From: Comamonadaceae bacterium OS-4
GTDB taxonomy: Bacteria > Pseudomonadota > Gammaproteobacteria > Burkholderiales > Burkholderiaceae_C
NCBI GenBank assembly: GCA_027924025.1
Contig: AP026970.1
Location: 2,378,501-2,442,500 of the forward strand
Length of the DNA stretch: 64,000 bases
Direction: 5' to 3'
Under the pieces are notes generated by a model that searched no databases, had not been told where the DNA came from, and worked only from the letters and a program-made list of their open reading frames with translations. Numbering within the stretch: position 1 is the stretch's first letter; each line of letters begins with the position of its first letter. Shown here piece by piece: positions 18,738 to 27,647 of the stretch. The position numbers and the translations under genes are program-made.

Positions 18738-19625
18738 ATGAAAGTCAGGTTTTGGGGCGTGCGGGGGAGCATTGCTTCGCCGGGACCTCACACAGTGCGC
18801 TACGGCGGGAATACCACCTGCATTGAAATTCGCACGGATAACAACGAGCTGATCATTCTGGATGCGGGCACCGGCATTTTCCCGTTATCGCAAACACTGC
18901 TCACCGAGATGCCAATCACGGCCAATGTGTTAATTACCCACTCACACTGGGATCACATCCAGGGGCTGCCCTTCTTTATCCCGAATTTCATCCCGGGGAA
19001 TACTCTGCGCCTGCACGGCGGCTTTGACCCCGTATCGGGCAAAGGCATTGAGCAAGTGATGTCTGTTCAGTTGCAATACAGTTATTTTCCAGTCCGTGAA
19101 GAGGAAATGAAGGGGCGGATTGAATACGTGACCCTGTCCCCAGGGGAGCCGGTACAAGTCGGCAGCGCGACGGTAACGCCTTGTCTTCTCAATCACCCGG
19201 TAGTGGATTTCGGCTATCGGATCGACTGCAACGGTAAATCGGTATTTTTTACCGGTGACCACGAACCCCCCTACAACATCTACGACCCTCAAGACGAAGG
19301 CTACGCGGCCTATCAGAGCCTTGTGGACGAAAAGAACCGCGCGATCGTTGAGGCCATTCGCGGCGTAGATGTGCTGATCGCAGACACTTCGTACACCGCA
19401 GAGGAATACCCTGCCAAAAAAGGCTGGGGGCATGGCACCTTCGCCACAAGCATTGAACTCGCCCAGCAGGCTGGGGTCCAAGTGCTTTTTTGCACCCATC
19501 ACGAACCCACTCGTAGCGATGATGCGCTGGAAAGCGCCTTCGCAAAAGCACTGAGCCAACACGGAGCACCCCAACAAGGGCTTGACATACGATTGGCTCG
19601 CGAAGGTGATACCTATGAGTTTTGA
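18738..19625 (+). CDS. Metallo-beta-lactamase-fold hydrolase
   Basis: Binuclear zinc hydrolase of unknown substrate; the closest described types are cyclic-nucleotide phosphodiesterase and RNase Z/PhnP-like proteins. The 295 residues begin MKVRFWGVRGSIASPGP, a signature of this subgroup, and carry HSHWDHIQG (about residues 72-80), an Asp in FFTGDHEPP and late histidines in CTHHEPTRSDD. AAGGA precedes ATG 18738. Its stop overlaps the start of the NAD(P)HX repair gene, so the two are translated together. Confidence 0.85.
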   Translation: MKVRFWGVRGSIASPGPHTVRYGGNTTCIEIRTDNNELIILDAGTGIFPLSQTLLTEMPITANVLITHSHWDHIQGLPFFIPNFIPGNTLRLHGGFDPVSGKGIEQVMSVQLQYSYFPVREEEMKGRIEYVTLSPGEPVQVGSATVTPCLLNHPVVDFGYRIDCNGKSVFFTGDHEPPYNIYDPQDEGYAAYQSLVDEKNRAIVEAIRGVDVLIADTSYTAEEYPAKKGWGHGTFATSIELAQQAGVQVLFCTHHEPTRSDDALESAFAKALSQHGAPQQGLDIRLAREGDTYEF

Positions 19626-21069
19626 GTGGATCGCAAGCCACCAAAGCGCCAAACCGACCACAGAAATACCTCTGCTCTCCAGCGCGGAGATACGCGCTAT
19701 CGAAGCATCTACCGAGCCGGTCATCGGCCAACCTGGCTTGATGGAGCAAGCCGGACTGGCGATTGCGCGCTGGGTACTCGCTCAAGCCCCACACGCACAA
19801 TTTTTTTGGATCGCATGCGGCAACGGCAACAACGGTGGAGATGGCGCTGAAGCCGCCATCCACCTCCACCGCTGGGGTAAAACCGTATACGTAAGTGCTT
19901 TCAAAAGCCCAACAAGCGCTCCTGCTGATGCGTCCATGGCTTGGGCCCGATTGGTCGCTGAAGGCGTCGCGGTGCACCATGAAGCGCCGGATAACTGGGA
20001 TGTCTGCATAGACGCCCTCCTTGGCATTGGACTCCAACGCACCCCTGAACCGCCTTATGCAGAGTGGATCAAACGCATCAATCAAGCGGCAAGGCCCACC
20101 TTTTCGGTTGATGTTCCCAGCGGCTTGGATGCTGACACAGGCGCTGCGTTCGATCCGGTAGTCCAAGCGTCTGCCACTTTGAGCCTGGTTGGGTTGAAAC
20201 CGGGATTGTTTACTCACCAGGGTCGGGATGTATGCGGTGACATCTGGCTCCACAAACTAGGCACAAGCACCACGACCGCACAGGTCCGGTGCAGCTTGAA
20301 CCCGACACCCAAGCCTGTAACAAGAGCCCACGCAAGTCACAAGGGAAGCTTCGGAGATGTCGCCATCGTGGGCGGGGCATTGGGCATGCAAGGTGCCGCA
20401 GTTTTGGCGGCTTACGCCGCCCTGCACGCGGGTGCCGGCCGGGTCTTTCTCGCTTGCCTGAACAGCGAAGGACTGCAAGGCATGGGTATCCCGCCCGATA
20501 TCATGCTGCGCAACCCCGACACGCTGCCACACCAAGGCCTTACGGTCGTTGCTGGCTGTGGCGGTGGACACGACATCAGCCGCTACTTACCCCATTGGCT
20601 AGCGCTTGCAGAACGCTTGGTTATCGATGCTGACGCGCTGAACGCGATTGCAACAATGCCCAGCCTGGCACAGGCACTTGTCCAGCGCCGCCCAGATACC
20701 ACTGTGATCACTCCACACCCTCTGGAAGCCGCGCGCTTGCTTGGCTGCCAGACCTCCCTGATCCAGGCCAATCGGCTCGATGCAGCGCAGAGATTGGCGG
20801 ACACGTTTCAATGCACAGTCATCCTCAAAGGGTCTGGCAGTGTGATCGCAGCCCCGGGCAGAACGCCACGCATCAACCCCACCGGAAACGGCCGTCTCGC
20901 CATCGGCGGAACGGGTGATGTACTGGCAGGCCTGACCGGCACACTCTTGTCACAGCGCAGCACGGCTTGGGAAGCCGCGTCAGAAGCTTGCTATGTCCAT
21001 GGGCTATTGGCAGACCGTTGGCCACAGCAAACAACCTTGACTGCCAGCCGCCTGATCGAGCACCTATAA
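19615..21069 (+). CDS. nnr: Bifunctional NAD(P)H-hydrate epimerase / ADP-dependent NAD(P)H-hydrate dehydratase
   Basis: Repairs damaged NADH and NADPH hydrates: the N-terminal YjeF_N domain (about 20-215) interconverts R and S forms and the C-terminal ribokinase-like domain (about 235-480) dehydrates the S form with ADP. Seen are CGNGNNGGDGAEAA, SVDVPSGLDADTGA, then KGSFGDVAIVGGALGM, TVVAGCGGG, VITPHPLEAARLL and GNGRLAIGGTGDVLAG. The ATG at 19615 lies within the last codons of the preceding gene; an upstream in-frame start at 19582 is less likely. Confidence 0.93.
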   Translation: MSFEWIASHQSAKPTTEIPLLSSAEIRAIEASTEPVIGQPGLMEQAGLAIARWVLAQAPHAQFFWIACGNGNNGGDGAEAAIHLHRWGKTVYVSAFKSPTSAPADASMAWARLVAEGVAVHHEAPDNWDVCIDALLGIGLQRTPEPPYAEWIKRINQAARPTFSVDVPSGLDADTGAAFDPVVQASATLSLVGLKPGLFTHQGRDVCGDIWLHKLGTSTTTAQVRCSLNPTPKPVTRAHASHKGSFGDVAIVGGALGMQGAAVLAAYAALHAGAGRVFLACLNSEGLQGMGIPPDIMLRNPDTLPHQGLTVVAGCGGGHDISRYLPHWLALAERLVIDADALNAIATMPSLAQALVQRRPDTTVITPHPLEAARLLGCQTSLIQANRLDAAQRLADTFQCTVILKGSGSVIAAPGRTPRINPTGNGRLAIGGTGDVLAGLTGTLLSQRSTAWEAASEACYVHGLLADRWPQQTTLTASRLIEHL

Positions 21070-21119
21070 AAAAGTTGCTAGTCCCCAATTAACAAGGACT
21101 AGCAGCTCCTATTTTTATA
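21064..21119. terminator. Bidirectional terminator between nnr and rnr
   Basis: An 8-bp perfect stem GCTAGTCC/GGACTAGC (21077-21084 with 21096-21103) lies between the convergent genes. On the minus strand the stem is followed by AACTTTTTT; on the plus strand by CTATTTTTATAG, which belongs to an adjoining repeat copy. Confidence 0.8.
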
Positions 21120-21140
21120 GCAGCTTTGATAAGCGCTCTT
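21108..21140 (+). repeat. Dispersed repeat, copy C (internally shortened), at the nnr/rnr junction
   Basis: CTATTTTTATAGCAGC followed by TGATAAGCGCT resembles the 5' hairpin and 3' part of the repeat seen at 54376, without the central GCGCATATTC. It touches the rnr stop codon. Confidence 0.5.
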
Positions 21141-23406
21141 ATCGCCGTTTCTTCGCTGTCTTTTTTACCGAGGGCGCTGTTTTGTCGGCAGAACGGCTAC
21201 TCTTGGTTGCTTTCGCAGCGGACCGTTGCTGCCTGACTTTGCCCTTGAAGATCGGCGAGTGTGGCGGATCCAGATCTGGGCGATCACCGAATTCAGCGCG
21301 CCCCGATTTTGATTCACGGGAATGCCCTTTGTCGGCGGGCATCTTCGAGAGAGGGCCCTGCCCTTCTTGGACCAACCGGAAATCGATCTTGCGACCGTCC
21401 AAATCCACACGACTCACTTGAATACGAACCCGGGTACCAATCGCATAGCGAATACCTGTCCGTTCGCCGCGCAGCTCCTGCCGGGCTTCATCGAAACGGA
21501 AATACTCCCCACCCAACTCGGTGATATGAACCAAGCCCTCCACATACATAGCGTCGAGCGTCACGAACAAACCAAACGTGGTCGCCGAGGACACAACCCC
21601 TGAATACTCCTCACCCAAGTGCTCGCGCATGTACTTGCATTTGAGCCAGGCCTCAACATCTCGACTGGCCTCGTCCGCCCTGCGCTCGTTAGCACTGCAA
21701 TGCAGGCCAGCCGCTTGCCAGGCAGTGCCTTCCGCATTGAGCTTCTTGGGCTTGGTTTCCGGATTGCTCACCCTCGAAGCCAGGTTCTTTTCTAGCCGCC
21801 TTGCAAGCTTGGCATGCGCCTCACCGGGCGTGGGCAATACTGGCAGTTGGTATTTGGTCTTGGCAAGAATGGCCTTGATCACACGGTGCACCAACAAATC
21901 CGGGTAGCGCCGGATCGGGCTGGTGAAGTGCGTGTAGGCATCAAACGACAAGCCGAAATGTCCGCTATTGATTGGCGTGTAAATGGCCTGTGACATGGAG
22001 CGCAACAGCATCGAGTGGATCTGCTGCGCGTCGGGTCGGTCTTTGGTCGCTTCGGCAATCGCCTGGAACTCGCCCGGCGCAGGGTTGTCGCTGATCGTCA
22101 TGCCAATGCCACTGGCCTTCAAATAGCTACGCAGTATTTCCTGCTTCTCGGGCGTTGGACCCTCGTGCACTCGGAACAGGCCCTGGTGCTTATTCTGGGC
22201 GATGAAGTCCGCACTGCAGACGTTCGCTGCCAGCATGGCCTCTTCAATCAAACGATGCGCTGTGTTACGGGTACGCGGCACGATCTTTTCGATCCGACCG
22301 TTTTCATCACAAACGATCTGAGTCTCCGTAGTCTCGAAATCCACAGCACCCCGCTTGTGGCGGGATTTGAGCAGTGCCTGGTAAACACCATGCAAGTTCA
22401 AGAGATCCTGCACTCGCTCTTTGCGCTTGCTGGCTTCAGGCCCCCGGGTATTGCCAAGAATGGCCGCTACTTCGGTGTAAGTGAACCGAGCGTGGCTCCA
22501 CATGACTGCAGGGTAGAACTGGTAAGCATCGACCTCGCCGTCCTCGGTGACGAACATATCGCACACCATGCACAGCCGTTCGACTTCCGGATTCAGCGAG
22601 CACAAACCGTTAGACAGTTTTTCCGGCAGCATAGGAATGACACGGCGCGGAAAGTACACGCTGGTGGCTCGGTCATACGCATCCACATCGATGGCGTTGC
22701 CCGTTTCCACATAGTGACTGACATCGGCAATTGCCACCAACAAACGCCAACCTTTGAGTGCCGTCTTGCCACGCCCTTTGGTTGCGGGCTCACAGTACAC
22801 CGCATCATCAAAATCCCTGGCATCTTCACCATCGATGGTGACCAAAGGGATGTCTGTCAAATCAATGCGTTGCAGCTTGTCTTGCGGACGCACCTTGTCC
22901 GGTAATGTGCGCGCCATCGCTACACAAGCGTCAGAAAACTCATGCGGCACACTGTACTTGCGCACGGCGATTTCAATTTCCATACCGGGGTCGTCGACTT
23001 CACCCAGTACTTCTTTGATGCGCCCCACAGGCTGTCCGAACAGCGCAGGCGGCTCAATCAGTTCTACGACCACCACCTGGCCCGGCTTTGCCACACTGGT
23101 AGCGCCCTTCGGAATCAAGACATCCTGACCGTAGCGTTTGTCTTCCGGTGCAACCAGCCATACACCGCTTTCCTGCAACAGCCGGCCAATGATCGGTTGG
23201 TTAGAGCGCTCGGTGATTTCCACAACACGCCCCTCGGGGCGACCTTTGCGGTCACTGCGCACGATACGGACCTTGACATGGTCTTTGTGCAGCACGGCCC
23301 GCATCTCGTTAGGGGGAAGATAAATGTCAGGAGCACCATCGTCGCGGGACACAAAACCATGCCCATCCCGATGCCCTTGAACAATTCCTTCAACTTCTTC
23401 CAGCAA
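21139..23406 (-). CDS. rnr: Ribonuclease R
   Basis: Processive 3'-to-5' exoribonuclease that degrades structured RNA and takes part in RNA quality control. From the proposed start the protein is 755 residues: cold-shock-like domains (EGIVQGHRDGHGFV at the N-terminus), the RNB catalytic domain (TIDGEDARDFDDAV with the metal-binding aspartates, HFTSPIRRYPDLLVHR), an S1 domain (SGVVSSATTFGLFVTLD) and a Lys/Arg-rich tail of about 70 residues. The frame is open up to 23613, but that part is antisense to tRNA-Leu and not real. No ATG is available, and I place the start at the TTG at 23406 with modest confidence. Confidence 0.92.
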   Translation of the reverse strand: MLEEVEGIVQGHRDGHGFVSRDDGAPDIYLPPNEMRAVLHKDHVKVRIVRSDRKGRPEGRVVEITERSNQPIIGRLLQESGVWLVAPEDKRYGQDVLIPKGATSVAKPGQVVVVELIEPPALFGQPVGRIKEVLGEVDDPGMEIEIAVRKYSVPHEFSDACVAMARTLPDKVRPQDKLQRIDLTDIPLVTIDGEDARDFDDAVYCEPATKGRGKTALKGWRLLVAIADVSHYVETGNAIDVDAYDRATSVYFPRRVIPMLPEKLSNGLCSLNPEVERLCMVCDMFVTEDGEVDAYQFYPAVMWSHARFTYTEVAAILGNTRGPEASKRKERVQDLLNLHGVYQALLKSRHKRGAVDFETTETQIVCDENGRIEKIVPRTRNTAHRLIEEAMLAANVCSADFIAQNKHQGLFRVHEGPTPEKQEILRSYLKASGIGMTISDNPAPGEFQAIAEATKDRPDAQQIHSMLLRSMSQAIYTPINSGHFGLSFDAYTHFTSPIRRYPDLLVHRVIKAILAKTKYQLPVLPTPGEAHAKLARRLEKNLASRVSNPETKPKKLNAEGTAWQAAGLHCSANERRADEASRDVEAWLKCKYMREHLGEEYSGVVSSATTFGLFVTLDAMYVEGLVHITELGGEYFRFDEARQELRGERTGIRYAIGTRVRIQVSRVDLDGRKIDFRLVQEGQGPLSKMPADKGHSRESKSGRAEFGDRPDLDPPHSPIFKGKVRQQRSAAKATKSSRSADKTAPSVKKTAKKRR

Positions 23407-23455
23407 ATTGCTGTTTTGGCCTAAATGTTTGATATACTTCTCTCTTTCCTGAGAT

Positions 23456-23540
<85 letters not shown>

Positions 23541-23561
23541 ACAATGGTAATGTAGTTAATG

Positions 23562-23593
23562 AAAAGCCGCTGTGAAAACAGCGGCTTTTTTTT
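23562..23593 (+). terminator. Intrinsic terminator after tRNA-Leu
   Basis: Perfect 8-bp stem GCCGCTGT/ACAGCGGC with a GAAA tetraloop, followed by eight T and preceded by AAAA. It may serve both the tRNA and the convergent rimO transcript. Confidence 0.93.
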
Positions 23594-23647
23594 GCCTGTG
23601 TGATTCGTGCCACTGACCGTTAGATGCATCGGTCAGTGGCTAAAAAA

Positions 23648-25051
23648 TCAGATGGGAAGTGCAACCAAATCGTGGCCTTGCGCGCTCACAATCCGCGCCT
23701 TGGTGAACTCACCCACTTTCAGCGTCTTGCTGATTTTTTCGGGTGGCAACAAACGCACTACGCCGTCAATTTCTGGAGCATCCGCGTAGCTACGGCCGAC
23801 CCCACCTTTGCGACCCAACGCTGGCGCAGAATCCACCAGTACTTGCATCACAGACCCGACACGGCGCTGCAAGCGCGCTGCAGATACTTCTTCAGCGACC
23901 TGCATGAATCGGGCGCGGCGCTCTTCACGGACTTCGACCGGCAACATGCCAGGCAAGTCGTTGGCGGTTGCACCATTGACTGCGCTGTAGGCGAAGCAAC
24001 CTGCACGGTCAATCTGGGCCTCTCGCACAAAGTCGAGCAGGTGCTCAAACTCTTCTTCAGTCTCACCGGGGAAGCCCGCAATAAACGTACTGCGCACCAC
24101 CAACTCCGGGCAAGCTTCGCGCCACTGCTGCAAACGCTCCAGATTTTTTTCACCACTGGCAGGCCGCTTCATCCGGCGCAGCACATCAGGGTGGCTGTGT
24201 TGCAAAGGAACATCCAAGTAAGGCAGCACACGGCCCGTCGCCATCAACGGCACAATTTCATCCACACTGGGGTATGGATAGACATAGTGCAACCGGACCC
24301 AGGCGCCATAAGGCTCCGCAATGTCACCAAGCGCCTGCACCAGCTCCAACATCCGGGTCTTCACTGGCTTGCCATCCCAAAAGCCGGTGCGGTACTTGAC
24401 GTCGACGCCATAAGCCGAGGTGTCTTGGCTGATCACCAACAGCTCTTTCACGCCACCCTCGAACAAGGCACGCGCTTCGTTCAGAACATCGCCAATCGGG
24501 CGGGAGACCAAGTCGCCGCGCATGCTGGGGATGATGCAGAAGGTGCAACGATGATTACAACCCTCGCTGATTTTCAAATAGGCGTAATGGCGCGGCGTAA
24601 GCTTGATGCCCGCCACACCAAAAGATTGCGGAACCAAGTCCAAAAATGGGTCGTGCGGTTTTGGGAGATTGGTGTGCACAGCATCCATTACCTCTTGGGT
24701 CGCATGGGGCCCGGTCACCGCGAGCACTTTCGGGTGCATCTGGCGAACCATGTTCTCGCCACCTTCAGTGGTCTTGGCACCGAGGCAACCCGTCACGATG
24801 ACGCGCCCGTTTTCCGCCAACGCCTCTCCGATGGTGTCCAGGCTTTCTTTCACCGCATCATCGATAAATCCGCAGGTATTGACGATGACCAAGTCGGCGC
24901 CTTGGAAGGTCTTTGAGGTTTGATATCCCTCGGCACTCAATTGGGTCAGGATGAGCTCGGAGTCTGTCAGCGCCTTGGGACAACCCAAACTCACAAAACC
25001 CACCTTGGGGGCGGCATTCGTAGCCGGGACGGAGTTCAAAATTTCAGTCAT
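23648..25051 (-). CDS. rimO: Ribosomal protein S12 methylthiotransferase
   Basis: Radical-SAM enzyme adding a methylthio group to an aspartate of S12. The 467 residues contain the N-terminal MTTase domain ([40 protein letters not shown]) with three cluster cysteines, the radical-SAM motif [15 protein letters not shown] and a C-terminal TRAM domain. [10 protein letters not shown] and CGFIDDA separate RimO from its paralogue MiaB. ATG at 25051. Confidence 0.97.
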   Translation of the reverse strand: MTEILNSVPATNAAPKVGFVSLGCPKALTDSELILTQLSAEGYQTSKTFQGADLVIVNTCGFIDDAVKESLDTIGEALAENGRVIVTGCLGAKTTEGGENMVRQMHPKVLAVTGPHATQEVMDAVHTNLPKPHDPFLDLVPQSFGVAGIKLTPRHYAYLKISEGCNHRCTFCIIPSMRGDLVSRPIGDVLNEARALFEGGVKELLVISQDTSAYGVDVKYRTGFWDGKPVKTRMLELVQALGDIAEPYGAWVRLHYVYPYPSVDEIVPLMATGRVLPYLDVPLQHSHPDVLRRMKRPASGEKNLERLQQWREACPELVVRSTFIAGFPGETEEEFEHLLDFVREAQIDRAGCFAYSAVNGATANDLPGMLPVEVREERRARFMQVAEEVSAARLQRRVGSVMQVLVDSAPALGRKGGVGRSYADAPEIDGVVRLLPPEKISKTLKVGEFTKARIVSAQGHDLVALPI

Positions 25052-25096
25052 AGTGTGAAGTTCCAGAGCCCGCCCCTCAGAGACCCGCCAACCAGC

Positions 25097-25546
25097 TTAA
25101 CGCTTGATGCCGAAGGTACCGAGGAATTGCTCAGTTTGTTTTTGCATATGTTCCTGCATCTGCTGAAACATGTTGTTACCCATTACGCCCTGCACCATGG
25201 GCGCCTGCATATCCATCAACGCTTGCATGTTTTTTTCAAGGTAACCACCCATCATGCCCTGCATGGCATGGCCATAAAAGCGGATGATGTTGGACAACAC
25301 GGGCGCGGTGAACATTGGAGACCCGCTGGCCTCTTCTTCCAGAATGATCTGCAGCAAGATGCTTCGGGTCAGGTCTTCACCCGATTTCGCATCCACCACC
25401 GCAAAAGACTCGCTATCCATCACCAGCTGCTTGATTTCCGCCAGCGTGATGTAAGTCGACGTGTCGGTGTCGTACAAACGCCGGTTGGGGTATTTTTTGA
25501 TAACCCGCTGAGAAGTCTTGGAATCTTTACTGGAAGTTTTTTGCAT
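25097..25546 (-). CDS. phaR: Polyhydroxyalkanoate synthesis repressor PhaR
   Basis: DNA- and PHB-binding regulator that represses phasin and depolymerase genes until polymer accumulates. The 149 residues have the conserved N-terminal DNA-binding motif KKYPNRRLYDTDTSTYIT, the PHB_acc domain to about residue 100 and a Met/Gln-rich C-terminal tail that suits hydrophobic granule contact. I use the ATG at 25546; the open frame upstream lacks homology. An intracellular PHB depolymerase gene (49983) is in the same window. Confidence 0.94.
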   Translation of the reverse strand: MQKTSSKDSKTSQRVIKKYPNRRLYDTDTSTYITLAEIKQLVMDSESFAVVDAKSGEDLTRSILLQIILEEEASGSPMFTAPVLSNIIRFYGHAMQGMMGGYLEKNMQALMDMQAPMVQGVMGNNMFQQMQEHMQKQTEQFLGTFGIKR

Positions 25547-25665
25547 GTCGATCGCTCTGCACCGGGTGTGTGAGCCAAGTAAGTGTTGCAGTGCAGCACA
25601 TTCTAGAGAGAGACCGCTCGGCACCAACCTAGGAATACCCTAGATGAAGCCTGGAAGGAAAATGT

Positions 25666-25742
25666 TGGTAGGCGCAATTGGACTCGAACCAACGACCCCC
25701 ACCATGTCAAGGTGGTGCTCTAACCAGCTGAGCTATGCGCCT
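25666..25742 (-). tRNA. tRNA-Val (anticodon GAC)
   Basis: Read on the minus strand: acceptor AGGCGCA/TGCGCCT, D stem GCTC/GAGC, anticodon stem CCACC/GGTGG with loop TTGACAT, T arm GTTGG-TTCGAGT-CCAAT, discriminator A and encoded CCA, 77 bases in all. Confidence 0.97.
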
Positions 25743-25841
25743 ACATTTATCCGAGAGGCCGAAGTATAGCAGCATAAAAATGCGCTTCTTTTGAAAAAGC
25801 CCGAAAAAAGTTCAAATAGATCAAAAGACCGCTACGCCATA

Positions 25842-25865
25842 ATTGACGTTTACGTAAACGTCAAT
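25842..25865. promoter_or_regulatory. Perfect 24-bp palindrome, operator-like, before the dehydrogenase gene
   Basis: Two half-sites ATTGACGTTTAC form an uninterrupted dyad. It overlaps a possible -10 (CATAAT, 25838-25843) and ends 15 bases before the AAGGAG of the gene at 25891. The layout resembles sites of MerR-family LiuR-type regulators of branched-chain amino acid and fatty acid breakdown (family knowledge). The regulator is not encoded nearby. Confidence 0.7.
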
Positions 25866-25890
25866 CCATCCCCATTACAAGGAGCAATCT

Positions 25891-26649
25891 ATGGAAATCG
25901 CAGGAAAAGTCTTTATCGTGACCGGCGGCGCATCTGGCCTCGGCGAGGGCACTGCCCGCATGCTGACAGCCAAAGGCGGCAAAGTCGTCATTGCAGACAT
26001 GCAGGCAGAAAAAGGCGAGGCCATTGCCCGGGAACTGGGCGGCGCATTCGTCAATTGCGACGTCAGTAACGAAGCTGATGGGCAAGCCGTCGTGACCCAA
26101 GCAGTCTCCATGGGCAAGCTGATGGGCTTGGTGAACTGCGCGGGCATTGCTCCCGCCGAGAAGACGGTGGGCAAGAACGGCGCGCATGCGCTGGCATCTT
26201 TCAGCAAAACGATCACCGTCAATTTGATCGGCAGCTTCAACATGATCCGTCTCGCCGCCGAGGCCATGAGCAAAAACGAACCTGAAGCGACCGGCGAGCG
26301 CGGCGTCATGATTTCTACCGCCTCGGTGGCCGCCTATGACGGACAGATCGGTCAAGCAGCCTACAGCGCATCCAAAGGCGGCGTGGTGGGCATGACACTG
26401 CCCATTGCACGCGACCTTGCCCGGAACGGCATCCGGAACATGACCATTGCCCCCGGGATTTTTGGCACGCCAATGTTGTTCAGCATGCCCCAAGATGTGC
26501 AAGACGCGCTGGCAGCAGGTGTTCCATTCCCTTCGCGCTTGGGAACTCCGCAGGATTACGCCAAATTAGCCGTTCATATTTTTGAAAACGACATGCTCAA
26601 CGGCGAGGTGATCCGCTTGGATGGCGCGATCCGACTCGCTCCGAAGTAA
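25891..26649 (+). CDS. Short-chain dehydrogenase, 3-hydroxyacyl-CoA dehydrogenase type 2-like
   Basis: NAD-dependent oxidoreductase probably acting on 3-hydroxyacyl-CoA or 2-methyl-3-hydroxybutyryl-CoA in fatty acid or isoleucine breakdown. The 252 residues show [10 protein letters not shown] (cofactor loop), [10 protein letters not shown], the catalytic Ser in [15 protein letters not shown] and [29 protein letters not shown] is typical of the HSD17B10-like subgroup. AAGGAG precedes the ATG. The palindrome upstream supports control with catabolic genes. Confidence 0.87.
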   Translation: MEIAGKVFIVTGGASGLGEGTARMLTAKGGKVVIADMQAEKGEAIARELGGAFVNCDVSNEADGQAVVTQAVSMGKLMGLVNCAGIAPAEKTVGKNGAHALASFSKTITVNLIGSFNMIRLAAEAMSKNEPEATGERGVMISTASVAAYDGQIGQAAYSASKGGVVGMTLPIARDLARNGIRNMTIAPGIFGTPMLFSMPQDVQDALAAGVPFPSRLGTPQDYAKLAVHIFENDMLNGEVIRLDGAIRLAPK

Positions 26650-26696
26650 AGCCAGCCCATCACTCAAACAGGTGCGACGCCCCAGGGCGCCGCACC

Positions 26697-27587
26697 TTAG
26701 CGATGCGCACGTACCGAAGCCACCAGACCCAACAGGAAAATGCCACTGGCCCACCACTGCAATGGGTGCGGCCAGTCGCCATGCACCAGGAATGCATACA
26801 AGAGCGCAAAAAGCGTTTCTGACACGATGAGTTGACCGCACAAGCTCGCGCTCAAGCGACGGCTCGCAAAGTTCCAAAGCATGGTGGCCACCCATGCAGA
26901 GCCAACCCCTGTTGCTATACAAACCATAGCTGCTCGCGCAATATCCGCATGGGCCAGAAGCAATTCCAGCGGGGTACCCATAAGCCCCCAAAGGGCCACG
27001 GCGGCGACGCCTGAACTCACCCCCATCCAACTGGTCCAATCTGCAAGCCGGACCCCGGCATGCCGCTTCAACCATGCCGAGTTCAAAATCGCGAAAACGA
27101 CCCAGCTCGCCATCGCCAGCAAGCCGTACAAAACCCCACGCCAAAACACCCAGCCATGGGGCCGCGCGTCAGTGCCGCTTGCGCTATCTGCTGCCATCAT
27201 CAAAGCGACACCAATGAGTGTCAGCAACAAACCCGGAATCAGGCTCCGCCACCGCAAACCAACCGGTTTGCCCAGCAACATCACCCACACCGGAACCGTG
27301 CCAATGATCATGGTCGGCACTGCCACGCCTGCATCACGAATGGCGTACACCAACAACAAGTAATACCCGGAGAAACCGAGTGCACTGAGCAAGGCCGCGG
27401 CACCGGCTTGGCGCCACGTCGGCATCCGCGAGCGGCCCCGGAAATAGCCCACGCCGACGATCAAGAGCGAAACCAGTCCGAAAACCGCAAATCTGCCCGC
27501 TGCGAGATCGACAGGCAACAACCCGGGCGCCAGAGCCGGCGCTACGAAGACCAAACCCCATAAGGCGCCCGCCGCCAGGCCGGCCAT
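26697..27587 (-). CDS. EamA/DMT-family transporter
   Basis: Inner-membrane permease of the drug/metabolite transporter superfamily with ten predicted helices in two EamA repeats (about residues 5-135 and 150-290). Substrate unknown; relatives export amino acids or metabolites. I take the ATG at 27587 (296 aa); an in-frame TTG at 27602 would add five residues. Residues near ADIARAAMVCIATG, in a predicted transmembrane segment, are encoded by a dispersed-repeat copy. Confidence 0.85.
   Translation of the reverse strand: MAGLAAGALWGLVFVAPALAPGLLPVDLAAGRFAVFGLVSLLIVGVGYFRGRSRMPTWRQAGAAALLSALGFSGYYLLLVYAIRDAGVAVPTMIIGTVPVWVMLLGKPVGLRWRSLIPGLLLTLIGVALMMAADSASGTDARPHGWVFWRGVLYGLLAMASWVVFAILNSAWLKRHAGVRLADWTSWMGVSSGVAAVALWGLMGTPLELLLAHADIARAAMVCIATGVGSAWVATMLWNFASRRLSASLCGQLIVSETLFALLYAFLVHGDWPHPLQWWASGIFLLGLVASVRAHR
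26911..26961 (+). repeat. Dispersed repeat, copy D, inside the EamA transporter gene
   Basis: GTTGCTATACAAACCATAGC forms the 5' hairpin part, followed by TGCTCGCGCA and GCATGGGCCAGAAGC. Antisense translation in the gene gives ADIARAAMVCIA, the same frame as copies A and B. Confidence 0.7.
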
Positions 27588-27647
27588 CACCCCGCTCAGC
27601 AAAACTTCACCAAAACCGACAACCCAAAACCGCTTGTCAAACGCCGT

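Noticed and set aside
22118..22142. Possible ninth repeat copy in rnr (AAATAGCTACGCAGTATTTC)
   Set aside because: Match limited to about 15 bases and the protein segment (YLKASGIGM) is normal for RNase R.
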